Part shown: one piece after another, positions 1 to 6,364 of the stretch | Position numbering within the stretch: the stretch's first letter is position 1 | Layout: each line of letters starts with the position of its first letter | Origin: Actinomycetales bacterium | GTDB taxonomy: Bacteria; Actinomycetota; Actinomycetes; Actinomycetales; Beutenbergiaceae | Assembly (NCBI GenBank): GCA_016649925.1 | Contig: JAENWO010000020.1 | Span: forward strand, 1-15,222 | Direction: 5' to 3' | Length of the DNA: 15,222 bases | Translations under genes and position numbers: made by a program | The notes under the pieces: model-generated | Database searches by the model: none | What the model was told of the DNA's origin: nothing | The model's input: the letters and a program-made list of their open reading frames with translations, nothing else

Positions 1-160
1 CCCGCGCCAAAGTCAGGTCCCGGGTCTGGGACCTGATCGCGGCCCGGCAGGAGGGATTCCCGGCGTCGTCGACCTGCTACGGGGACCTGGGCCCCACGAT
101 CGTGATCAGGTTGGACGCGGCCCTGGTCAACGTCCACCCGGACAAGGCGGGCGCCCGCGG
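1..160 (+). pseudogene. IS1380-family transposase fragment (internal piece)
   Basis: Reading from position 3 gives an uninterrupted stretch including RVWDLIAARQ and IVIRLDAALVNVHPDKAGA. This resembles the part of IS1380-type DDE transposases around the first catalytic aspartate, where members typically read (V/I)DLDAT(L/I)V..HS(D/E)K. Here the aspartate (codon about 117) is kept, but the usual DLDAT is RLDAA. The likeness stops at about 155-160: the expected GFGFHPL motif does not follow, and the frame runs into the 3' end of the regulator gene on the other strand. No start, stop or terminal inverted repeat is visible; the 5' part lies outside the window. It is best read as a relic of an insertion element that abutted this locus. 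The family is recognised from memory of motifs only. Confidence 0.6.
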
Positions 161-175
161 TCGCCGACCCCGTTC

Positions 176-949
176 TCAGGCGCGCATCTGGCGGGACAGC
201 GCTCGGGCGACCTTCCGGAGCTGGCTGACGATCTCGTCCGTGCGCTCGGCCGGGAACCGGTCGGCAGGAGCGCTGATGCTGATGCCGGCCGGGAAGCCCA
301 GGCCCTCGATCGCGACACCCACGCAACGCCCGGCAGCCTGGTTCTCCGCGTCGTCCAAGCCGTAGCCCTCGGCGCGCACGCGCTCCAGCTCGGTCAGGTA
401 GGGCTCGGTCTCGACGATCGTCGAGTCAGTGAACCGCGGCATCCCTGCGGCAGCGAGGATCGAGCGGACCCGTTCCTCCGGCAACGTTGCGCAGACGGCC
501 TTGCCCAGAGCCGTGCAGTGCACGTAACCACGGTCCCCGACTCGTGCTGCCAGCCGCATCATGTGCGGTGACTCCGCCACGACGGTGTGGATCACGAATG
601 CGCCGTCCAGGACCCCGAGGTTGGTGGTCTCACCCAGGTGATCTCGCAGCTTCTCCAGGGCCGGCCGCGCAAACTCGGTGAGCCGCTCCACCGCACGAGT
701 GTTCTGCGGGCGGAAGGCGAGGCCGAGTCGGAACAACCCTGTCGCGGGATCGCGCGCGACGTAATGTCGAGCCTCGAGCGCGGTCAGGTAGCGGAACGTC
801 GAGCTCTTCGGCAGGGCGGCTCCGTCCGCCACCTCGGTGAGCGAGACGCCCTCCGAAGAGTTCGCGAGGATGTCCAGGATGTCGCACACCCGATCCACGG
901 CGCGCAGAGGGTAGGCCGGCCCGGCCTCTGCCGACTTCGTCTTTGCCAC
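176..949 (-). CDS. IclR-family transcriptional regulator
   Basis: A 257-residue DNA-binding regulator of usual IclR length. Residues about 14-75 form the winged helix-turn-helix, with VSLTEVADGAALPKSSTFRY as the helix-turn-helix core. The rest is the IclR effector-binding domain, with the typical HCTALGKA segment, the PRFTDSTI loop and the C-terminal GLDDAENQAAGRCVGVAI followed by AGISISAPADR. The chosen GTG at 949 has AGGGG seven bases upstream. An in-frame ATG at 1009 would add 20 residues; it has a strong GGAGGTGA, but ten bases away, so that start is a real alternative. The gene is divergent from the deacylase-led block, as is common for IclR proteins controlling neighbouring catabolic genes. 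The tandem palindromes at 6256-6311 are candidate targets. The effector is unknown. Confidence 0.93.
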   Translation of the reverse strand: MAKTKSAEAGPAYPLRAVDRVCDILDILANSSEGVSLTEVADGAALPKSSTFRYLTALEARHYVARDPATGLFRLGLAFRPQNTRAVERLTEFARPALEKLRDHLGETTNLGVLDGAFVIHTVVAESPHMMRLAARVGDRGYVHCTALGKAVCATLPEERVRSILAAAGMPRFTDSTIVETEPYLTELERVRAEGYGLDDAENQAAGRCVGVAIEGLGFPAGISISAPADRFPAERTDEIVSQLRKVARALSRQMRA

Positions 950-1245
950 AGTCAGTCCCCTGTCGTTGCGCTCGGCGGCGTTCGCCACCGGCCATCTGGT
1001 GCTCAGCATGCTATGGCACTCACCTCCAGCACGGGCGGGATCCCCGCGCTCGCCGTGAGTGACGTCTCCCGCCTGCGGTGATGAGGTGTGCGCCCGCCGG
1101 GATGCGCGACTTGCCGAGCACCGTGCGGCGCCGGATACCATCTGCAGTGAAACGGATGTTGCTACACGTGGAACGACCATCGGGAGCCTGGCGGTGCGCG
1201 GTGCCGCCGGTGCCGCCGGTGCCCATGACCGAGGCTGGAGACCGC
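950..1245. promoter_or_regulatory. Divergent intergenic region between iclR and the enzyme block
   Basis: About 300 bp without a convincing gene; it must hold promoters in both directions. On the plus strand the best match I see is weak: TTGCCG at 1111-1116, 17 bases, then GATACC at 1134-1139. On the minus strand a TAGCAT hexamer overlaps the alternative iclR start but has no good -35. AGCATGCT at 1005-1012 is an 8-bp perfect palindrome. The GAACA/TGTTC palindrome found upstream of the transporter is absent here. GGAG at 1237-1240, five bases before the ATG at 1246, is the ribosome binding site of the deacylase gene. The plus-strand frame is open further upstream, to an ATG at 1078, but those extra 56 codons resemble no N-terminus of the family. 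Confidence 0.35.
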
Positions 1246-2214
1246 ATGACCATCGAGCAGGACGATGCGCGAGCCGGCGCCTCCGGTCTACCTGACGTCA
1301 TCGAGGTGGTCGGGCAGGCTCCCGGGCCGACGGTCGCCGTGCTGGGCGGCGTCCACGGTGACGAGCTCGAAGGCGTGCTCGCGGCCCGTCGGATCGGTCA
1401 CATCCTGGACGCTGCGAACCTGCGCGGGACCGTGCGCATCGCGGCCCCGGCACATCCGGTCGCATGGGACGCGGCGAGCCGGACGAGTCCGGTGGACGGC
1501 TTGAACCTCGCCCGAGTGTTCCCCGGGAATGCCGAGGGCAGCCCGACGGAGCAGGTCGCCGCCTTCCTGACCTCCCGGGTCATCGCCGGTGCGGATCTGC
1601 TGATCGACCTGCACTCCGCCGGTCAGGGGTTCGACATGCCCCTGCTGGTCGGCTTTGCGGCGGGCGAGGGACCGGTGTGCGCGCGATCCGCGGAGGCGGC
1701 TGCGGTCTTCGGTGCACCACATGTGTGGGAGCACCCGGAGGCCTCGCCGGGGCGGTCCCTGGCCGCTGCGGCCGCGCACGGGGTTCCGTCGATCTACGTC
1801 GAGGGCCGCGGGGGCGGGCAGGTCCGCAGGCGGGATCTCGACTGTTACGTCGGGGGCGTGCTCCGCGTGCTGCAGCACCTCGGGATGATCGATGCTGCCC
1901 CGCAGGGCGAGAGCGACGCCGCGCCGTCGGTCACGAGGTCCGTCGTCGTACGCGGTGACGGCGACACCGACGGCGGCGTCGAGGCAGTGACCGCGGGTTT
2001 CCTCGTCACCGCCGCAGAGGTCGGGGACCACGTGACGGCAGGCACGGTTCTGGGTGAGGTCGTCGACGAGAACGGCGCGACGGTCGCGCTTGTGCGCAGC
2101 CCCCAGGAGGGCGTCGTGATGTTGCTGCGCCGGCGGTCCCGGATCGCGGCGGGCGACACCCTCGCGATCGTCGCGGAACGCGTCCCTGCCCTGCGAGGAG
2201 CCTCCGATGACTGA
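1246..2214 (+). CDS. AstE/AspA-family zinc deacylase (succinylglutamate desuccinylase/aspartoacylase type)
   Basis: A 322-residue cytoplasmic metallohydrolase of the M14-like AstE/AspA superfamily, which removes acyl groups from N-acyl amino acids. GGVHGDELEG supplies H37 and E40 of the zinc site, DLHSAG supplies the third ligand H123, and E186 in YVEGRGGG is the likely catalytic acid/base. NLARVFPGN (about 87-95) matches the family's substrate-side NRxFPG segment. Residues about 240-320 look like the usual C-terminal beta-rich cap. The start is ATG 1246, with GGAG five bases upstream; an in-frame ATG at 1225 is less well placed. The gene ends in an 8-bp overlap, ATGACTGA, with the next gene. 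The family also includes the ectoine-pathway deacetylase DoeB, but no other ectoine gene is present, so the acyl group and amino acid are unknown. Confidence 0.88.
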   Translation: MTIEQDDARAGASGLPDVIEVVGQAPGPTVAVLGGVHGDELEGVLAARRIGHILDAANLRGTVRIAAPAHPVAWDAASRTSPVDGLNLARVFPGNAEGSPTEQVAAFLTSRVIAGADLLIDLHSAGQGFDMPLLVGFAAGEGPVCARSAEAAAVFGAPHVWEHPEASPGRSLAAAAAHGVPSIYVEGRGGGQVRRRDLDCYVGGVLRVLQHLGMIDAAPQGESDAAPSVTRSVVVRGDGDTDGGVEAVTAGFLVTAAEVGDHVTAGTVLGEVVDENGATVALVRSPQEGVVMLLRRRSRIAAGDTLAIVAERVPALRGASDD

Positions 2215-3268
2215 CCCCGTCGACGCGAGGGTCACGATGGGCGAGGGCCGCACGCCGATGGTCGCCCTGAGCGTCCTGGCCGAGCGGTGGGGGCTCGGCG
2301 GCCTCTGGGCCAAGGCGGAGTACCTCAACCCGACCGGCTCCTACAAGGACCGGATCGCGGCCGCCAGCATGACGCTCGCGCTGCGGGAGGGACGCCGCGG
2401 TTGGATCGCGACGTCGTCGGGCAATGGCGGGGCTGCGATGAGCGCCTATGGCGTGCGCGCGGGGCTGCCCGGTGTGCTCCTCGTCCTGGCTGACGCGCCG
2501 GCGGAGAAGCTGGCCTCGATCGCGCCCTATGGCGTGCTGCAGCTGTCGATGGATCGCATCGGGCCGGACGTGATGGCCCACCTGGGGCAGGTCGCCGGAG
2601 CCGAGGGCATGCTGCTGACCATCACCGCGCACGCGCACAACCCGCGCGGGATGCGCGGCGCCGACGGAATCGGTGAGGAGATCGCCGATCACGGGCGGGC
2701 CACGCACGTCTACGTCCCGACAGGGGGCGGTGGGCTCCTCGTCGCGACCGCCCGCGGGCTGCGGACCGGCGGGCACGACGCCGCTGTCGTCGTGGCCCAG
2801 CCGGCAGGGTGCGCCCCGATCGCGCGAGCTGTCGCGGGGGAGATCCCCGAACCACGCATCGACGAGTGGTCCACGAAGATCTCCGGCCTGCAGCTTCCAG
2901 TGCCGCCCGACGGCGCGCTCGCGCTGGACGCCGTGACGGCGTCCGGTGGTTGGGGTGCCGCGGTACGCGACGAGGACGCGTGGTCGGCGCAGGACCTGCT
3001 CGCGCGGACCGAGGGCATCTTCGTCGAGCCCGCCTCGGCGCTCGCGCTCGCCGCCGTGCGTCAGGACGTCGACGCCGGGCGCCTCGGCCGCCAGGACGAA
3101 CCGTGCGTGGTGCTCACCGGCCACGGCTTGAAGGACCTCGGGCGCTTCACTGCGCCCGACCGCCGCCCGACGCCGACGGCCTTGGACGAGATCGGTGGCC
3201 GGGTGCGGGACTGGCTGGGTCGAGACCTCATGGAGCACGACGGGACACGAAGGGACGGGACGCGATGA
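2207..3268 (+). CDS. Threonine-synthase-like PLP-dependent enzyme (fold type II)
   Basis: A 353-residue member of the tryptophan-synthase-beta fold, closest by eye to threonine synthase and related lyases. NPTGSYKDR carries the Schiff-base lysine K47. SSGNGG (70-75) is the asparagine loop contacting the cofactor, PTGGGGLL (from 171) is the glycine-rich phosphate-binding loop, and TEGIFVEPASALALAAV with VVLTGHGLKD towards the C-terminus is strongly threonine-synthase-like. Such enzymes catalyse beta/gamma-replacement or elimination on amino acids, often giving an enamine intermediate. The protein is shorter than many housekeeping threonine synthases, and its place in a catabolic block argues for a different substrate. 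The start is well supported: GAGGAG at 2195-2200, six bases before ATG 2207. It overlaps both neighbours (ATGACTGA upstream, ATGA downstream), so translation is probably coupled. Confidence 0.87.
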   Translation: MTDPVDARVTMGEGRTPMVALSVLAERWGLGGLWAKAEYLNPTGSYKDRIAAASMTLALREGRRGWIATSSGNGGAAMSAYGVRAGLPGVLLVLADAPAEKLASIAPYGVLQLSMDRIGPDVMAHLGQVAGAEGMLLTITAHAHNPRGMRGADGIGEEIADHGRATHVYVPTGGGGLLVATARGLRTGGHDAAVVVAQPAGCAPIARAVAGEIPEPRIDEWSTKISGLQLPVPPDGALALDAVTASGGWGAAVRDEDAWSAQDLLARTEGIFVEPASALALAAVRQDVDAGRLGRQDEPCVVLTGHGLKDLGRFTAPDRRPTPTALDEIGGRVRDWLGRDLMEHDGTRRDGTR

Positions 3269-4793
3269 CCGTGCGACTGGCAGTTCTGGGACTGGGGCAC
3301 GAGACGAACACGTTCTCCACCGTCCCGGCCGACCTCGCTACGTACGAGGACGGCGGGATCCACCGCGGGCAGGAGCTGGTGGACCACTACGGCGAGTCGC
3401 AGGCGACCTTCGCGGGTTTCCTCGCGCCGCAGGGTGACGACCCGGTCGAGCTCGTCCCGCTGCTCGCCGCCTGGGTCAACCCGTGCGGTGCGATCACTGC
3501 CGACGCCTTCGAGGCCATCGTGGGCGAGATGGTCGATCGCCTGGCCGCGGCCGGTCCGGTGGACGGCGTGCTGCTGGGGCTGCACGGCGCCGCGGTCGCG
3601 GTGGGCACGGCCGATGCCGATGCCGTGATGGCGGCGCGGCTCCGCGACGTGGTCGGTCCGGACGTGCCGATCGGCGTCGTCCTCGACATGCACGCCAACG
3701 TCGACCCGCAGCTGGTGGGAACGGTCGACGTGCTGCTGCCGTACCAGACCAACCCTCACGTCGATGCGCGGGAGCGGGGCATCGAGTGCCGTGAACGCGT
3801 GGTCGAGATCATCCGAACCGGTCGACGGCCCGGCATCGCCGTCGAGCAGCTCCCCCTCGTGGTGACGATCACGCGTCAGGACACCCGCGAGGAGCCGATG
3901 GCCGGACTGCTCGCGCGAGCGCGGGAGCTCGAGGAGTCCGATGGTGTGCTCGACGTGAGCGTGGTCGAGGGCTTCCCCTACGCGGACGTCCCGCAGATGG
4001 GGATGTCCGTCGTCGCTGCCCTGCCCACCGAGATGGTCCGGCCGCCGCCCAGCAGGTCGCGCGGACGATGGCGGAGCACGTCTGGGCCGCCCGCGTGTGG
4101 CTCCAGGGCGACGGGGTCGGCGTCGAGGACGCGATCTCTGCGGTCGCCGCCCACACCGGGACCAGACCCCTCCTGCTGCTCGACGTCGGTGACAACGTCG
4201 GCGGTGGCGGTCCCGGCGACTCGACGGTCCTGCTGGCCGAGGCGGTCCGCCGCCGGGTCGGGGGCCTGGTCACGGTGCTGCTCGACCGGCAGACCGTGGA
4301 CAGCCTCGCCGGGGTCGCGATCGGAGAGCGGGTCCAGGTCTTGGTGGGCGGCCGCACCGTGGAGCAGGACGGCGAACCCGTGCCGCTCGACGCGGTCGTC
4401 GTCGGCCGCGCCGACGGGCTGTACGAGGAGCCGAAGATGGCCCACGGCGGCCTGCGGCACTTCGACGCCGGCGCCATGGTGGCGTTGCGCACCGATGACG
4501 ACATCACCGTCGTGCTGACCTCCAAGCTCGTGCAGCCCATCACCCCGCACCAGCTCAGCGCCGTGGGACTGGTCCCGGCGTCCTTCCGCGCGATCGTGGC
4601 CAAGGGGGTCAACGGGCCTCGCGCCGGCTACGCCGACGTGTGCGGAGGTCTCGTCGTCGCAGACACCCCCGGTGTCACGCGGCTGTCGGTGGAGGGCTTC
4701 ACGTACCTGCACCGGCGTCGACCGATGTTCCCGTACGAACCCGGGACGGCGTACCTGCCGGCCGGACTCCGCAACCAGAAGGAGATGCCCTGA
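3265..4793 (+). pseudogene. MlrC-like M81 metallopeptidase, interrupted by a one-base frameshift
   Basis: The protein resembles microcystinase C (MlrC), a zinc amidohydrolase of family M81. The N-terminal frame starts at ATG 3265 and shows GHETNTFS (11-18), LGLHGAA with H107, DMHAN with D141 and H143, and QTNPHVD with H165. E13, H107, D141, H143 and H165 have the spacing I recall for the metal ligands of Sphingomonas MlrC. Near codon 257 the frame is lost: after LPTEMV it reads RPPPSRSRG, while the family-like sequence AAAQQVARTMAEHVW continues in the frame shifted by -1. The second part contains DVGDNVGGGGPGDSTVLL, a hallmark of the family, and runs to TGA 4793. One missing base around 4036-4050 explains it. 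All ligand residues precede the break, but the C-terminal domain would be lost. It could be a true mutation or a sequencing error. ATGA overlap upstream; one base to ridA downstream. Confidence 0.88.
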
Positions 4794-4794
4794 C

Positions 4795-5193
4795 ATGCCT
4801 CGCGAAGCGATCACAAGCGGCGACGTCCCGCTGAGCCACCTCCCGTTCTCGCCGGCTGTGCGCGCCGGTGACCTCGTCTTCGTCTCCGGTCAGGCCTCCG
4901 TGGACGACACCGGTGCCTACCTCGAGGAGGACTTCGAGGGCGAGATGGACCGGTCGATGCAGAACGTCGCCCGGATCCTCGCGGCGGCCGGCGCGAGGAT
5001 GGACGACGTCGTGCAGGTCAGGTCCTTTCTCGGCGACATCACCTACCGGGACGAGTACAACCGGCTCTACCCCCAGTACTTCACTGCCCCGCTGCCCGCA
5101 CGCACGACGGTCTCCGGCGGCATCTCGACGTTGAAGTTCGAGGTCGACGTGGTCGCCTACGCTCCCCGGCGCGGGGACGACGGATCTCGGTGA
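4795..5193 (+). CDS. RidA (Rid/YjgF/UK114) family imine/enamine deaminase
   Basis: A 132-residue protein of usual Rid length. RidA proteins hydrolyse reactive enamines and imines, such as 2-aminoacrylate, released by PLP-dependent lyases, yielding the 2-oxo acid and ammonia. Visible family marks are LVFVSGQ (27-33), the MQNVARILAAAGARMDDVVQ helix (55-74), YNRLYPQYF and LPARTTV, where R103 corresponds to the substrate-carboxylate-binding arginine of RidA; E116 may be the conserved acidic partner. The start is ATG 4795, with AGGAG at 4780-4784 inside the end of the upstream gene. The next gene starts in a GTGA overlap with its stop. Its place next to a threonine-synthase-like PLP enzyme fits the chemistry, although stand-alone catabolic Rid paralogues with other substrates are also common. 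Confidence 0.9.
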   Translation: MPREAITSGDVPLSHLPFSPAVRAGDLVFVSGQASVDDTGAYLEEDFEGEMDRSMQNVARILAAAGARMDDVVQVRSFLGDITYRDEYNRLYPQYFTAPLPARTTVSGGISTLKFEVDVVAYAPRRGDDGSR

Positions 5194-6212
5194 CGCCGGC
5201 TCCCGGGACTCCGGGCGAGCAGGGGCCGCGTCCCGGGGAGCGGCCGGGCGAGCCCGCGCCGCGCCGGCTTGCTGCGATGTCCGTCGATGCGCCGCCGTGC
5301 GCTCTCGGTGAGAGTCCCCGCTGGGCGCACGGCGCATGGTGGTGGGTGGACGCCGAGGCGGGCACGGTCTGGACCGCGGACGCCGACCTGACTGCGACCG
5401 GGGCTGCCCGCGAGGTCCGGTCGGTGCTCACCACGGGCAGTCGGGTCAGCCTCGTGCACCCCGCGAGCGGCGGGCGGCTCGTCGTAGCCGACGGCACTCG
5501 GATGCTCGTCGTCGACCCTCGGACGGGTGCGACGGTGCCGTGGTCACAGGTCGAGCTCGCTGCGGGCTGGATGCTGAACGACGGGACCGCCGACGCCGCC
5601 GGCCGGCTGTGGATCGGCTCGGTCCACCCGGACCGTCAGCGCGGCGCGGGCTCACTGCACGTCGTCGACACCGATGGTTCGGTGCGTGAGGTGGCATCGG
5701 GCCTCACGCTGTCGAACGGGATGGCCTGGCGCTCGCCGAACGTGCTGATCCATGCGGACTCGCTCGAGCGGTGCCTCTGGGAGCACGAGGTGGATTCGGC
5801 GAGCGGGACCGTGCTCCGGTCGCGCCGTGCCACCATGGCCACCGCGGCCATCGAGGGCATCGCGGCCATCGAGGGCATCGAGGGCATCGAGGGCTCGCGT
5901 CCGCTCGCCCTCCCCGACGGTGTGGCGATCGACTCCGACGGCGGGTTGTGGGTCGCGATGTACGGCGCCGGTCAGGTATGGCGACTGGTGGGCGGCCGCG
6001 TGCAGACGGTGCTCGACGTACCGACGCAGAAGGTGACGAGTGTCGCACTCGGCGGGCCCGACGGCCGCGACCTGCTGGTGACCACCGCGCAGGAGGGCAT
6101 GGACTCCGCTGCGCTGGCCGCCGATCCGTACGCCGGACATCTGTTCCGCGCCCGTGCCGACGTTCCCGGGCAGGTTCTGCACAATCTTGCCCCTCAGGTC
6201 AGCACGCCGTGA
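5190..6212 (+). CDS. SMP-30/gluconolactonase-type (LRE family) protein with internal repeat expansion
   Basis: A beta-propeller metal-dependent lactonase-type protein, 340 residues from GTG 5190 (GTGA overlap with ridA). An ATG at 5277 would remove a low-complexity, proline-rich 29-residue N-terminus and give a more typical length. Family marks: LGESPRW with metal ligand E41, WMLNDGTAD with N130/D131, TLSNGMAW with N176, and LPDGVAID with D243. This parallels the E, N, N, D ligand set I recall for human regucalcin. The distance N176-D243 is about 17 residues longer than in regucalcin. That matches a repeated insert at residues 219-235, where IEGI units recur. The family hydrolyses sugar and other lactones, or occasionally phosphoesters; the substrate here is unknown. 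It is the last gene before the transporter promoter region, and I see no convincing terminator after it. Confidence 0.87.
   Translation: MTPAPGTPGEQGPRPGERPGEPAPRRLAAMSVDAPPCALGESPRWAHGAWWWVDAEAGTVWTADADLTATGAAREVRSVLTTGSRVSLVHPASGGRLVVADGTRMLVVDPRTGATVPWSQVELAAGWMLNDGTADAAGRLWIGSVHPDRQRGAGSLHVVDTDGSVREVASGLTLSNGMAWRSPNVLIHADSLERCLWEHEVDSASGTVLRSRRATMATAAIEGIAAIEGIEGIEGSRPLALPDGVAIDSDGGLWVAMYGAGQVWRLVGGRVQTVLDVPTQKVTSVALGGPDGRDLLVTTAQEGMDSAALAADPYAGHLFRARADVPGQVLHNLAPQVSTP
5844..5894 (+). repeat. In-frame 9/18-bp tandem repeat inside the SMP-30-type gene
   Basis: An 18-bp unit, GCGGCCATCGAGGGCATC, occurs twice (5844-5861 and 5862-5879). It is followed by one full 9-bp GAGGGCATC (5880-5888) and a partial one (5889-5894). 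The translation is AAIEGI AAIEGI EGI EG. All units are multiples of three, so copy-number change keeps the frame. The insert lies between two metal-ligand segments of the propeller and is likely a surface loop. Confidence 0.9.
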
Positions 6213-6233
6213 CTCTTCGCGCGTTGATACCCC

Positions 6234-6262
6234 TTGACCGGGCGGTCTCTCCTCCATCTAAT
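6234..6262 (+). promoter_or_regulatory. Predicted sigma-70-type promoter P1 of the transporter operon
   Basis: TTGACC at 6234-6239 and TCTAAT at 6257-6262 are separated by 17 bases, each differing from the consensus at one position. The predicted transcription start falls near 6268-6270, inside the first palindrome of the tandem repeat. Promoter calls in GC-rich actinobacteria are uncertain, but the spacing and the location in a 152-bp gap before the binding-protein gene support it. Confidence 0.65.
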
Positions 6263-6311
6263 GAACAACCTGTTCTACTAGGCATATACTGAACAACCTG
6301 TTCTACTAGGC
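6256..6311 (+). repeat. Two adjacent 28-bp direct repeats, each with a -10-like hexamer and a 13-bp palindrome (tandem operators)
   Basis: Units 6256-6283 and 6284-6311 are head-to-tail and identical at 26 of 28 positions; the last 22 bases of each are identical. Each unit contains a -10-like hexamer (TCTAAT 6257-6262; TATACT 6285-6290) followed directly by the palindrome GAACAACCTGTTC (6263-6275 and 6291-6303), which has perfect 5-bp arms around ACC. TGAACA at 6262-6267 lies exactly 17 bases before TATACT, so operator 1 may double as the -35 of a second promoter, P2. A repressor bound here would cover the predicted start sites. The IclR-family protein of this locus is the obvious candidate binder; an unlinked TetR- or GntR-type protein is also possible. 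Confidence 0.8.
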
Positions 6312-6364
6312 GAAACACCGCGAGCCGGTTGCCGTACCGTTCAACGACGACGAGAGGTGCACAC

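Noticed and set aside
731..743. A near copy of the operator (GAACAACCCTGTC) inside iclR
   Set aside because: It has lost the right palindrome arm, sits within conserved coding sequence of the regulator, and is probably chance.
1246..2214. Ectoine degradation (DoeB) assignment for the deacylase
   Set aside because: The deacylase family fits, but no DoeA-type peptidase, transaminase or ectoine-type transporter is nearby, so a specific name is not justified.
4021..4070. Programmed -1 ribosomal frameshift in the mlrC-like gene
   Set aside because: No X XXY YYZ slippery heptamer or convincing downstream stem was found near the break, and the family is normally a single frame.
3265..4793. Microcystin degradation (mlr) gene cluster
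   Set aside because: Only the MlrC family is present. No mlrA-like membrane protease, mlrB serine hydrolase or mlrD transporter is seen, and M81 proteins are widespread outside that pathway.
6256..6311. Possible CRISPR-like repeat array
   Set aside because: Only two directly adjacent copies without spacers and no cas genes; the promoter-operator reading explains it better.
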